Shown in pieces: positions 31,873 to 40,016 of a stretch of 64,000 nucleotides of DNA. The DNA is from Rheinheimera faecalis (GTDB taxonomy: Bacteria; Pseudomonadota; Gammaproteobacteria; Enterobacterales; Alteromonadaceae), in the NCBI RefSeq assembly GCF_021290965.1, contig NZ_JAJOYT010000009.1, positions 62,001 to 126,000 on the forward strand. Reading direction: 5' to 3'. Below the pieces are notes generated by a model. That model had not been told where the DNA came from. It saw only the letters and a program-made list of their open reading frames with translations, and made no database searches. Within the stretch, counting starts at the first letter, position 1. The number at the start of each line of letters is the position of its first letter. Both the position numbers and the translations under genes were made by a program.

Positions 31873-31877
31873 AATGC

Positions 31878-33197
31878 CTAATCAATCACTAAGTGAATGA
31901 TGGGGTCGACAGTCACAGCGACAGGCTCAATACTCAAAGCAGCCAGATATTCGGTTTTAGCGTGTTCTGCCGCTTCCATAGTGTCGGCGTGAACCCGTGC
32001 TAATAGATCACCTGTAACCACTTTAGCGCCCAAAGCTTTTACATCACTGAAACCCACAGCCATGTTGATCACCTGATCCGGGTGAGCACGGCCACCGCCT
32101 AAACGAACCACAGCCATACCAATAGCAGTGGTGTCGGCTTTATTCAGATAACCAGCAACAGGAGCTTTGATATCCAACACGACTTTGGCTTTGGCCAGAT
32201 AGAGTTCAGGTTTTTCCAGTAAGTCGGCTGGACCACCTTGGGCCGCCACCATTTTACTGAAAATCTCCGCAGCTTTACCGCTGGTTAAACTCAGCTCTAA
32301 GGCAGCAATAGCACTGGTTTTATCTTCAAATAAGCCACCTAACTGCAACATGCTGGCACCTAGTTCTAAAGTGACCTGATGCAAACGTGATTCACGGTAT
32401 TTACCCGTTAAATAGTCCAGCGTTTCCAATATTTCCAGCGCATTACCTGCTGTTGCACCCAAAGTCTGGTTCATATCTGTTAATAAAGCCTGAGTTGGTA
32501 CACCAGCACCTTTAGCCGTATTCACAATACTTTTGGCCAAAGCTGAAGCGTCTGCGACGTTTTTCATAATGGCGCCTGAGCCAATTTTTACATCCATAGT
32601 CAAAGCCTGCAGCCCAGCGGCCAGCTTTTTCGACAAGATAGAGGCAGTAATAAGCGGAATAGATTCGACAGTAGCCGTTACATCACGGATTAAATACAAA
32701 CGTCGGTCAGCAGGAGCCAACTCGCCACTTTGCGAGACAATAACGCAGCCTTGTTGTTTCACTAGCTGTTGGATTTTATGCAAAGGCTGCTGACACTGAT
32801 AACCCGGAATAGCTTCCAGCTTGTCGATAGTACCACCAGTATGACCTAAACCACGACCAGCGATCATAGGTACATAAGCGCCACAGGCAGCAATCATAGG
32901 GGCTAGCATTAAACTGACTTTATCCCCTACACCACCTGTACTGTGTTTATCCACCACAGGGCCATCGAGCATATCAGTCCAATTCATCACAGCGCCTGAA
33001 TGCTGCATAGCACGGGTTAAAGCCACAGTTTCTGCTGTGCTCATGCCATTCAGATAAATCGCCATAGCAAGTGCTGCCGTCTGGCCTTCACTGAAACTTT
33101 GATCCGTTAAACCACGGACAAATTGTGTGATAGCAGCTTCAGTCAAGGCGCCGCCATTACGTTTTTGTTTAATAATTTCCTGAGGTAATAACATCAT
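31878..33197 (-). CDS. deoA: Thymidine phosphorylase (DeoA)
   Basis: Phosphorolysis of thymidine to thymine and deoxyribose-1-phosphate in nucleoside salvage. 439 residues, normal length. Family signature DKHSTGGVGDKVSL and GRGLGHTGGT near the N-terminal third. Two consecutive ATGs with GGAG upstream leave a one-codon doubt. It lies 11 bases after cdd, forming a pyrimidine-nucleoside salvage operon. Confidence 0.96.
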   Translation of the reverse strand: MMLLPQEIIKQKRNGGALTEAAITQFVRGLTDQSFSEGQTAALAMAIYLNGMSTAETVALTRAMQHSGAVMNWTDMLDGPVVDKHSTGGVGDKVSLMLAPMIAACGAYVPMIAGRGLGHTGGTIDKLEAIPGYQCQQPLHKIQQLVKQQGCVIVSQSGELAPADRRLYLIRDVTATVESIPLITASILSKKLAAGLQALTMDVKIGSGAIMKNVADASALAKSIVNTAKGAGVPTQALLTDMNQTLGATAGNALEILETLDYLTGKYRESRLHQVTLELGASMLQLGGLFEDKTSAIAALELSLTSGKAAEIFSKMVAAQGGPADLLEKPELYLAKAKVVLDIKAPVAGYLNKADTTAIGMAVVRLGGGRAHPDQVINMAVGFSDVKALGAKVVTGDLLARVHADTMEAAEHAKTEYLAALSIEPVAVTVDPIIHLVID

Positions 33198-33208
33198 GTA
33201 CTCCAGAC

Positions 33209-33631
33209 TCAGAATTTTTTGCTATTAGCCAGAAACAACGGCGTGAAGGCGCTGGGTAATAATTGTTCCAGTGTCCATTCCTGTTGTTGCTCTAAATGAT
33301 TGCAGCTACGCACCGGGCTGTCCGGTGTAAAAAATTCAGCAATCACCTGACGACAGATCCCACAAGGCGGGGTCAGTTGCTCTTGTGGGGTGTACACCAT
33401 CAGGCCAACAAATTGACGCTCACCGGCGACAACAGCAGCAGCTATCGCATTACGCTCAGCGCAAATAGTGCCACCATAAGAAGCGTTTTCAACATTGCAG
33501 CCAGAATAGATTTTGCCACTTTTGGCCTGAACTGCGACACCGACCGGGAATTTACTGTAAGGCGCGTAGGCCTGTTCGGATGCTGCCTTCGCAGCGCGGG
33601 CTAATTCTGCCCATTGGATACTTGTTGTCAT
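33209..33631 (-). CDS. cdd: Cytidine deaminase (Cdd), short tetrameric type
   Basis: Deaminates cytidine and deoxycytidine. 140 residues, so the short homotetrameric class and not the ~290-residue dimeric E. coli type. Zinc site: CNVENASYGGTICAERNA (Cys and catalytic Glu) plus PPCGICRQV (two Cys), i.e. three-cysteine coordination. Transcribed before deoA. The last ~30 residues after the zinc motifs differ from typical sequences. Confidence 0.94.
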   Translation of the reverse strand: MTTSIQWAELARAAKAASEQAYAPYSKFPVGVAVQAKSGKIYSGCNVENASYGGTICAERNAIAAAVVAGERQFVGLMVYTPQEQLTPPCGICRQVIAEFFTPDSPVRSCNHLEQQQEWTLEQLLPSAFTPLFLANSKKF

Positions 33632-33653
33632 ACTCTGATTTCTTGCAGGTCAT

Positions 33654-33682
33654 ACGGCCTTAGGTTATGCGCCTAAAGCCGT
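33654..33682. promoter_or_regulatory. Inverted repeat in the cdd-deoA leader
   Basis: Arms ACGGCCTTAGG / CCTAAAGCCGT (one mismatch) around a 7-base loop, 23 to 51 bases upstream of the cdd ATG, with no T-run. Could be a 5' leader hairpin or an operator. Confidence 0.45.
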
Positions 33683-33732
33683 TCAGAATCAAGAGCAAGC
33701 TGGTTATAAAACCAACAAATGCAGCAAAAAAG

Positions 33733-34914
33733 TTAAACTTGTACTGCTTGCGTATGTTTTTTATGCAACAAATAACTGAAATAACTGACGGTACCCAGCA
33801 GCCAGACCGCCAGTATAGGGATCAGCCAGTAGGCGGTCGCAATACCCACTTGTTGTGCCGCTAGACCTGTGCCTAAAGCCGCCGCCTGATAGCCAATAGA
33901 GCCACCAATATTGGCAAGACCTGACAACACAGGACCATTAGCACTGTCCAGATCCATAGCTGCCGTTAACATCAGCGGGAATATAGCGCCTAAGCCTAAA
34001 CCCAAAGCAAAGTTACCCAGTTGCAATAAAGCCGGCACAGCTGTGACTTTTACCAGTACTGCACCACAAAAAGCACAAAGCACCAAAATCATCAGGAGCT
34101 GGGCGCTGGTAAACCAGCGTAAAAACAATGAAAAACTTAAGCGGCTCAGCACCATACCACCGGTAAAAAAGGCAAAAATTAAGCGCGACTGTTCAGTACT
34201 TAAAGCTAAACCCTGACTGGCATAAGTGACAAACCAGTTACCATGACCCCACTCTACAGCGCCATAACCAAACATCATCAAAGCCAACGCAAAAAACACA
34301 GGTTTTTTCATCACCTGACGGTACGACAAACTCCCTTTGGCATGTGTCATATGAGCAGGGCTTTGATGAGTACGACCTAAATACCAGGCGAATAGCGCTG
34401 TTCCGGCTAAAAACACCGCCAAAATGCGTAATGGCCAACGCCAGTCTTCGATACCCCAATACAACACCACCACATACAAAGGGGCAGCTAAGGTGCCTAA
34501 ACTAAACATAAAATCCATAAAGCCCATCATACGGGCGCGCTTTTCGACATACAGCCGGGCAATCAGGGTATGGCCTATAGTGAATAAACCTGAGCAGGTT
34601 AAACCCAGGGAAAAAACAAAAAACAACAACAAGGGCCAATACTGCACAAAAGACGCACCAATAATCAGCACCACTAAAGTCAGTAATAACACCGCAAACA
34701 GAGGCACAAACTCAAACTTCTGCACATACTTGCCGCCTAAAAACGCGCCGGTAATAGAACCCATAGACAAACAGGCAAAAAACAAGCCGCTGGCGGCAGG
34801 AGACATCTGCAACTGCACCATAATGTCAGGCAGCAAAATACCCCACAAAATACTGAGTAAACCCAATAACATAAAACTTAAATACACCAGTACCGTCACT
34901 TGCCGCTGATACAT
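33733..34914 (-). CDS. MFS transporter
   Basis: 393 residues, about 12 predicted membrane helices with the usual MFS features (central cytoplasmic loop around residues 190-205, GGKYVQKFEF after helix 2). AAGGAGAA precedes the ATG. It follows the omega-amidase gene by 9 bases, so it is part of the ybdL-yafV operon. Substrate cannot be told from sequence; context suggests a compound linked to methionine or keto-acid metabolism (inference). Confidence 0.82.
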   Translation of the reverse strand: MYQRQVTVLVYLSFMLLGLLSILWGILLPDIMVQLQMSPAASGLFFACLSMGSITGAFLGGKYVQKFEFVPLFAVLLLTLVVLIIGASFVQYWPLLLFFVFSLGLTCSGLFTIGHTLIARLYVEKRARMMGFMDFMFSLGTLAAPLYVVVLYWGIEDWRWPLRILAVFLAGTALFAWYLGRTHQSPAHMTHAKGSLSYRQVMKKPVFFALALMMFGYGAVEWGHGNWFVTYASQGLALSTEQSRLIFAFFTGGMVLSRLSFSLFLRWFTSAQLLMILVLCAFCGAVLVKVTAVPALLQLGNFALGLGLGAIFPLMLTAAMDLDSANGPVLSGLANIGGSIGYQAAALGTGLAAQQVGIATAYWLIPILAVWLLGTVSYFSYLLHKKHTQAVQV

Positions 34915-34923
34915 GGGTTCTCC

Positions 34924-35706
34924 TTAAAATGAGGGCGTTAATACAAAAGGGTCTGCATCCAGATAAGCAGGAAACTTTTGTTTAAATTGTTGTAAAGCAT
35001 CCAGGTTCAGCTCTGCCGATACCACACCAGGTTGCCCGATGGACAGTTCAGCCTGGATTTGGCCTAAATAATTCACCACCATACTGTCGCCGCTGTAGTT
35101 CAGGCTGTTGCCATCCGAACCCATACGATTGCAACCCAGCACATAAGCCTGGTTTTCAATAGCACGGGCCTGCAATAAAGTCCGCCACACCTGACGTCGC
35201 GGCTCTGGCCAGTTCGCCACATAAATCAACACATCGTAATCCTGTTGATTGCGGGCAAACACCGGAAAACGTAAGTCATAACAGACCTGCAAACAAAATC
35301 GGAACCCGAGATAAGAGACGATCACCCGCTCAGATCCTGCCTGATAATGCTGCTGCTCGCCCCCCATCCGAAACAGGTGACGTTTATCGTAAAACTGCAC
35401 CAAACCGTCCGGTGTCACAAACAACAGTCTGTTAAAAATCTGACCTTCGGCAGAAATAGCCACTGAACCACAAATGGCCGCATCTGCAAGCTTAGCCTGC
35501 TGCTGCATCCATTGTACTGTAAGCCCTTCCATAGTTTCAGCAATACGCGTCGAATCCATGCTAAAACCCGTATTAAACATCTCGGGCAACACAAAAAGTT
35601 GCGCGCCTTTATGCTGTTGGATCTGCTGCTCGAAATATTGATGATTGGCAGCACTGTCCTGCCAAACCAATTCGGACTGAATTAACGCTACTCGGATAAC
35701 TGACAT
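34924..35706 (-). CDS. yafV: Omega-amidase, nitrilase superfamily (YafV/MtnU-like)
   Basis: 260 residues from the ATG at 35706 with GGAGAT upstream; it overlaps the aminotransferase gene by 19 bases. Nitrilase catalytic triad is visible: Glu in VLPEMFNTGFSM, Lys in YDKRHLF and Cys in LQVCYDLRFPVF. Omega-amidases hydrolyse alpha-ketoglutaramate left by glutamine-dependent transamination, so pairing with a YbdL aminotransferase makes a functional unit known from methionine salvage. Confidence 0.88.
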   Translation of the reverse strand: MSVIRVALIQSELVWQDSAANHQYFEQQIQQHKGAQLFVLPEMFNTGFSMDSTRIAETMEGLTVQWMQQQAKLADAAICGSVAISAEGQIFNRLLFVTPDGLVQFYDKRHLFRMGGEQQHYQAGSERVIVSYLGFRFCLQVCYDLRFPVFARNQQDYDVLIYVANWPEPRRQVWRTLLQARAIENQAYVLGCNRMGSDGNSLNYSGDSMVVNYLGQIQAELSIGQPGVVSAELNLDALQQFKQKFPAYLDADPFVLTPSF

Positions 35707-36839
35707 AAAATCTCCGTCGCCAAAGCTAAAGTCTGAGGCTCTTTGGCAAAACAAAAGCGGATTATACGCTGGCTGGGCGGCTGACGATAAAACACCGACA
35801 ACGGAATAGCTGCCACTTTATGCTCGCGGGTCAGCCACTGACAAAACGCCACATCATCCAAATCACTGAATGCACTGTAGTCGGCCAGTTGAAAATAGCT
35901 GCCACGACAAGGTAATAAAGACCAGGCCGAATTCATCAAGCCGTGACGAAATTGATCACGTTTTTGCTGATAAAAAGCCGCCAGCCCCCGCACTTCACCT
36001 GGCTGTTCGAGCAGTAATTGAGCTATTGCATGCTGAGCCGGGGTAAAACTGGAGAAGGTGACATACTGATGAATTTTCCGAAACTCTGTGGTGATCTCAA
36101 CAGGAGCCACGGCATAACCCAGCTTCCAACCCGTGACATGAAAGGTTTTGCCAAAAGACGATACCACCACTGTGCGTTCAGCCAGTTCAGGGTATTGATT
36201 GGCGCTTAATTGCGGTGTGCCATCAAAAACTAAATGCTCATAGACTTCGTCGCTGATGCAATACAAACGGTGCTTTAACACCAGCGCCTGCAACGATAAC
36301 CAGTCCTGGTGGCTAAACACAGCTCCTGTTGGGTTATGCGGGCTGTTGACAATAATCAGCCGCGTTTTTTTGCTGATTTGTTTTTCTAACTGAGTCCAGT
36401 CCACCTGATACAAAGGCGGCAACAAAGGCACATGCACAGTAAAACCACCCGCCAGCTCGACTGCTGGCTGATAGCTGTCGTATGCAGGGTCAAAGACGAT
36501 CACTTCATCACCAGCGCGAACTAAAGCCTGAATAGCGACAAACAAAGCCTCAGTGGCGCCACTGGTGACAGTAACTTGCTGATCCGGGCAAATATCCCGC
36601 TGGTAACAAGCTTGTACCAAAGCTGAAATTTGTTGTCGCAGCAATAGCACCCCAGGCATTGGCGCATACTGATTCAACCCCTCACGGGCTGATTGCGCCA
36701 GCAATTCAATCAAACGTGGATTGGACGGGAAATCAGGAAAACCCTGAGATAAATTAATAGCCTGATGCTCTGCCGCTAACTGCGACATCTGACTGAAAAT
36801 AGTGGTGCCTAAGGCGGGCAATTTACTTTGTAACTTCAT
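35688..36839 (-). CDS. ybdL: Methionine/glutamine aminotransferase (YbdL family, PLP)
   Basis: 383 residues from the ATG at 36839. Very close to E. coli YbdL as remembered: SKLPALGTTIFSQMSQLA, INLSQGFPDF, NSPHNPTGAVF, SDEVYEHLVF, and the PLP lysine in SSFGKTFHVTGWKLGY. It transaminates 4-methylthio-2-oxobutyrate to methionine using an amino donor. First gene of a ybdL-yafV-MFS operon and divergent from the MtnB-like gene, sharing an upstream region with a MetJ-type operator. Confidence 0.92.
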   Translation of the reverse strand: MKLQSKLPALGTTIFSQMSQLAAEHQAINLSQGFPDFPSNPRLIELLAQSAREGLNQYAPMPGVLLLRQQISALVQACYQRDICPDQQVTVTSGATEALFVAIQALVRAGDEVIVFDPAYDSYQPAVELAGGFTVHVPLLPPLYQVDWTQLEKQISKKTRLIIVNSPHNPTGAVFSHQDWLSLQALVLKHRLYCISDEVYEHLVFDGTPQLSANQYPELAERTVVVSSFGKTFHVTGWKLGYAVAPVEITTEFRKIHQYVTFSSFTPAQHAIAQLLLEQPGEVRGLAAFYQQKRDQFRHGLMNSAWSLLPCRGSYFQLADYSAFSDLDDVAFCQWLTREHKVAAIPLSVFYRQPPSQRIIRFCFAKEPQTLALATEILCQLSE

Positions 36840-36900
36840 AATCTGATCCCACAACAGCACAAAAACAATAAAAAACTGACTGGCCTGACAAAAGAACGAA

Positions 36901-36943
36901 TGCTATCATCCAGACAGTTTTATGTGTAGACGTCTAAACATCA
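36901..36943 (+). promoter_or_regulatory. Extended -10 promoter overlapped by a MetJ-box array
   Basis: TGCTATCAT (36901-36909) is an extended -10 element. Directly downstream, in 8-base phase, are AGACAGTT, TTATGTGT, AGACGTCT (36928-36935, a perfect met box) and AAACATCA, matching AGACGTCT at 5, 4, 8 and 5 of 8 positions. MetJ binds tandem met boxes cooperatively, so methionine repression is expected. Counts are by eye. Confidence 0.7.
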
Positions 36944-36945
36944 AG

Positions 36946-37569
36946 ATGAATCAATCTATCCAAACCAATCAACTCAATCCTTATGCAATCCAGCTTTGTA
37001 CTTTAGGTCGCTGGATAGCTCAACGCCAGTGGCTGCCTTTCGGCAGCGGACTATTCTCGATACGCACTTCTGAGCATAGCGCGCTTTTTACAGCGCCTGA
37101 TAAAGATAAAACCGAGTTAAGCCCTGCTGATTTAATTCCACACGACTGGACAAGCCAAAATCAACCAGACACAGCAACAGCTATCCATCAGTTTTTGTAT
37201 CAGCAAAACCCGCAGCATAAAGTGATACTGCAAACACATGGTGTGCAAGCTACTGTTTTCTCTCGTTTAATCAAAGCAGACCAACACCTCTTTGTTGGTT
37301 ATGAATTGCAAAATCTGGTGGCAGTTTCTGTAGAGCAACGCAGTTGTTGCCCTTTGGCTATTTTAGATCCGCAAAACACAGAGCTTACTTTGCAGGAATT
37401 ACACCAACGCTTTGCTCGTGAAGCTTTACCCCATGCTTTTTTAATACGGGGCCATGGTTTAACTGTCTGGGGCGACAGTATCGACAGCGCAAAACGGCAT
37501 CTGGATACCTGGCATTTTTTAATTGCCTGCGAACTGGACCGTATTAAAGCAAGTTGTCATTTTAATTAA
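36946..37569 (+). CDS. MtnB-like class II aldolase-family protein with altered metal site
   Basis: 207 residues from the ATG at 36946; the longer frame from 36922 would place its start codons inside the met box. Related to methylthioribulose-1-phosphate dehydratase (MtnB): GRWIAQRQWLPFGSG at the start and IRGHGLTVWGDSIDSAKRHL near the end are family hallmarks. Family members carry an HxH zinc pair, a third His and a catalytic Glu in PSAE. Here the pair reads QTH (Gln96, His98), the third His is His170, and PSAE reads PDTA (Ala77). It may be diverged or inactive. Divergent from ybdL, with a MetJ-type operator. Confidence 0.75.
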   Translation: MNQSIQTNQLNPYAIQLCTLGRWIAQRQWLPFGSGLFSIRTSEHSALFTAPDKDKTELSPADLIPHDWTSQNQPDTATAIHQFLYQQNPQHKVILQTHGVQATVFSRLIKADQHLFVGYELQNLVAVSVEQRSCCPLAILDPQNTELTLQELHQRFAREALPHAFLIRGHGLTVWGDSIDSAKRHLDTWHFLIACELDRIKASCHFN

Positions 37570-37757
37570 CAATTTAGGCGTTATACTCAGTCCGCTTGCT
37601 TTAAATTGGCGTCATTGCCCCAAAGTGGGGCAGCACTGACCAGACTCGGTTCAGTGCGCCTGGTAGACAATAAAAAAAACCTTTAGAATCAAAGCCGTGA
37701 ACATATGGTTCTATTTTTGCTTAAGTTATGGGTCTTTGGTAACAATTGTGAATTATT
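37570..37757 (+). ncRNA. Gap with two adjacent hairpins; weak candidate leader or small RNA
   Basis: TATACT (37582-37587) could be a -10. Downstream are a perfect hairpin TGCCCCA / TGGGGCA (37616-37632) and directly after it GCACTGA / TCAGTGC (37633-37657), then an A-run, not a T-run. Either a structured leader for the LysR gene or an independent RNA; no family recognised. Confidence 0.25.
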
Positions 37758-38642
37758 ATGGCCATACATAGCTCGATGCGCGGCCTACGCTGTTTTTGTG
37801 TCGCCGCCGACTGTTTGAGTTTTAAAGAAACCGCACGTCAGTTGTATCTGACTCCTTCGGCTGTCAGTCACCAAATTAAACAGCTGGAATCAGAGCTTGG
37901 ACTGGACCTGTTTTTGCGTCAAACCCGTTCCGTTGAGCTGACAGCACAAGGCAAAGCCTTTTATCAGGCTTTGTTACCGCTGATGCGTGAACTGGAACAA
38001 ACTTTACGTACTTTTAGCCTGCAGAAAAACCCGACCGAAATCAGTATTTCAATGCCAGAGTTTTTTGCCAGTGAGTTATTTGTGCCGAAACTGGTGGGTT
38101 GGTCAGAACAACATCCTGATATCAACTTAAAAGTTGAAACCATTAAATCACGGCAGGATCCGGCTAAACATACCGACCTGCAGATTTTATTGGCCAGTGC
38201 CAAACCTACAGACAAAATAGCTTATGAGTTGTTTCCTATCAGCTACGTGCCTGCCTGTAACCCGGCTTTGTATCAACAATTGGATGGATTAGGTTTTGAA
38301 GCGCTGACCAAAGTGCCTTGTCTGGTGCACCAGGCCAGGCCCTGGTCCTGGCATCAATGGGCTGAACAACTTGAACTGGAAGTCTTTACGCCAAAACAAG
38401 TGATCCAGCTCGACAGCATGTTCAGCGTTGCCCGCGCAGCTCAACAAGGTTTGGGTATAGCGCTAGTGCCTTGGCCTATCAGCCATTCCTGGTTTGCCAG
38501 CGGTAGTTTAAAACGCCTGTTCAGTGAAGAACTGGAAAGCCGCGATAAATATTATCTGGTGCAACACGAAACGGACCCGAACAAACCACAAATTCAACTG
38601 CTGGTGAATTGGATACTGCAAAGCTTTCAGCGTGCATTTTAA
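37758..38642 (+). CDS. LysR family transcriptional regulator (GcvA-like)
   Basis: 294 residues. N-terminal winged helix (LRCFCVAADCLSFKETARQL, then LTPSAVSHQIKQLE and LDLFLRQTRSVELT) and a periplasmic-binding-protein-like effector domain. The N-terminal pattern with RGLRCF and SAVSHQIKQLE is GcvA-like. Effector and targets are unknown; it is not divergently paired with an obvious target gene. Confidence 0.9.
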   Translation: MAIHSSMRGLRCFCVAADCLSFKETARQLYLTPSAVSHQIKQLESELGLDLFLRQTRSVELTAQGKAFYQALLPLMRELEQTLRTFSLQKNPTEISISMPEFFASELFVPKLVGWSEQHPDINLKVETIKSRQDPAKHTDLQILLASAKPTDKIAYELFPISYVPACNPALYQQLDGLGFEALTKVPCLVHQARPWSWHQWAEQLELEVFTPKQVIQLDSMFSVARAAQQGLGIALVPWPISHSWFASGSLKRLFSEELESRDKYYLVQHETDPNKPQIQLLVNWILQSFQRAF

Positions 38643-38941
38643 CGATCTGTTGCTGTAAACCCCGCCTTATTTTTTCCTTGTTTTTTATAGCCGTTGTTAC
38701 TTACAGGGATGTAGGTAAGAGCGGACTCCAGATACAAAATCTCCGCTGCACTGATACCGCTAAAGGCTGCATATCAACTCAAAGTTACATTTTCTAGCGC
38801 ACCATAGATGAATTTCGCTCAACTATCAGATGGATTTATATCCTTTGTCAGTTCTTCAGGAACTTTCTAAAGTAAGCACAGTGCAGTGACTAACCTGCAC
38901 TTTGAAATGAAATTACTGAATTGAGTACTGGAGAGTAAATT
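38643..38941. other. Non-coding upstream region
   Basis: 299 bases. Contains an inverted repeat AGTGCAG / CTGCACT at 38880-38901 and a small one AGTTC / GAACT near 38850, and ends with TGGAGAG before the next ATG. Short open frames here lack ribosome binding sites. Promoter of the secreted TPR-like gene is presumably here. Confidence 0.4.
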
Positions 38942-39472
38942 ATGAAAGCGACATCCCTTAGCTTTGGCAAAAAAGTAGCAGTGATGCTGTTGGCCTCAAG
39001 TTCTTTTGTCGCCAGCGCAGCCACCAGCGGTTTCAAGATGGTATTAATCGAAGACACCCCTGGCGTGAGCAAAATTAAAGCAGGTCTGTATCAGGATGGT
39101 GTTGCAGAAGCAACAGCAGCAACAGACAAGCAAGCAGACGCGTTCAGTAAACACATGAGCTTATGTGTGGCATACACCCACATGGCGGAGTTTAAACAGG
39201 CAGAGCAAGCATGCAGTTCAGCCATTTATGCCGCCCGTCGCGCCGAAAACTCAGATACGAGCTACAAACGCGAAATGCGTTCATTTGCTCACACTAACCG
39301 TGGTGTAGCCCGTTTGATGGGGCAAGATCCTGTTGCAGCTTTAGCTGATTTTCAACAGGCCACTACGCTGGAGCAAAGCGAAATTAACCAGCACAACCTG
39401 GCACTTTTAAATGAAAAAATGAAAGCAGTCAGCCCTGTGTACACAGCGTCAACCTTAAACGTGGCAGATTAA
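38942..39472 (+). CDS. Secreted TPR-like protein of unknown function
   Basis: 176 residues. Signal peptide about 1-26 (MKATSLSFGKKVAVMLLASS...ASAA). The mature part has helix pairs resembling two to three tetratricopeptide repeats (about 75-155; CVAYTHMAEFKQAEQACSSA, NRGVARLMGQDPVAALADFQ). TGGAGAG precedes the ATG. Probably periplasmic; TPRs suggest protein contacts. No family name recognised. A GC-rich hairpin and a 43-codon gene follow. Confidence 0.75.
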   Translation: MKATSLSFGKKVAVMLLASSSFVASAATSGFKMVLIEDTPGVSKIKAGLYQDGVAEATAATDKQADAFSKHMSLCVAYTHMAEFKQAEQACSSAIYAARRAENSDTSYKREMRSFAHTNRGVARLMGQDPVAALADFQQATTLEQSEINQHNLALLNEKMKAVSPVYTASTLNVAD

Positions 39473-39502
39473 ATAAGTACTGTCATCTAAAGGAACTAGA
39501 CT

Positions 39503-39527
39503 GGGCGCCTTACTAGCGTTGGCGCCC
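39503..39527 (+). repeat. GC-rich hairpin between two small genes
   Basis: GGGCGCC / GGCGCCC with an 11-base loop, no T-run, 6 bases before the strong ribosome binding site of the next small gene. May limit read-through or protect mRNA ends. Confidence 0.5.
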
Positions 39528-39547
39528 GGATTTAGGAGGATACAGAT

Positions 39548-39679
39548 ATGTCATTCCATATACCGCAAGATCACGACCTGCACCATCATTGGTTGAACTG
39601 GTTGTTACAACACTGGTCTTTTTACCGGCAAATTTCGGTAAGCCAGTGGGATGTTGATGACGAAGATTTTCAGCAGTAA
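39548..39679 (+). CDS. 43-residue small protein with consensus ribosome binding site
   Basis: Reads MSFHIPQDHDLHHHWLNWLL and continues to DDEDFQQ. TAGGAGGA lies 8 bases before the ATG, the best Shine-Dalgarno in the neighbourhood. The frame is closed by TAA and followed 70 bases later by a long-stem terminator, so it looks like the last gene of the TPR-like transcript. His- and Trp-rich with an acidic end; no signal peptide. Function unknown. Confidence 0.6.
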   Translation: MSFHIPQDHDLHHHWLNWLLQHWSFYRQISVSQWDVDDEDFQQ

Positions 39680-39748
39680 TAAGATCTTGTTGTAGTGATG
39701 CCTGGCTTCCCCGGCCAAAGCATGCAACTAAGATCTGACCTCACTGTG

Positions 39749-39797
39749 AGCAGACAAGCCACCTCCCCCCTGTCAGGTTTGTCTGCTTTTTTCTTTT
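39749..39797 (+). terminator. Rho-independent terminator after the 43-residue gene
   Basis: Twelve-base stem AGCAGACAAGCC / GGTTTGTCTGCT (one G-U pair), 15-base loop, then TTTTTCTTTT. Confidence 0.8.
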
Positions 39798-39945
39798 CCC
39801 CTTTTTCCCGTCGTACTTGCAGCCATAGCTTTGTTGACTGCGTGCTTTCGCCCAAGTCGCATAGTGGACTATGCTCCTCGGGTCTCAATCCCTTGTCGCC
39901 TCGCTCTGACAGCAATTACTTAGGGGATATATGTTCGTACTTGCA

Positions 39946-39979
39946 GCCAGACGGGCGGGGATAAACCCACGCCCCTACA
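39946..39979 (+). repeat. REP-like GC-rich element, copy 1
   Basis: Core GGGCGGGGATAAACCCACG followed by CCCCTACA; folds as GGGC-GGG / CCC-GCCC. Nearly identical to copy 2 at 40017 and, inverted, to copy 3 at 58594. Confidence 0.7.
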
Positions 39980-40016
39980 GTTGACTGCGTGATTTCGTCC
40001 AAATACCAATGTGAAC

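Noticed and set aside
34424-34909. 161-residue plus-strand frame opposite the MFS gene
   Set aside because: Composition (Lys/Asn/Thr-rich) is what the antisense of membrane helices gives; no ribosome binding site.
37616-37657. tRNA or known riboswitch in the hairpin block
   Set aside because: No cloverleaf, no CCA-compatible acceptor stem, and no riboswitch consensus recognised.
39670-39964. Two overlapping open frames (89 residues plus strand, 81 residues minus strand)
   Set aside because: Both run through a terminator and repeats, have no ribosome binding site and resemble spurious proteins often called from such intergenic repeats.
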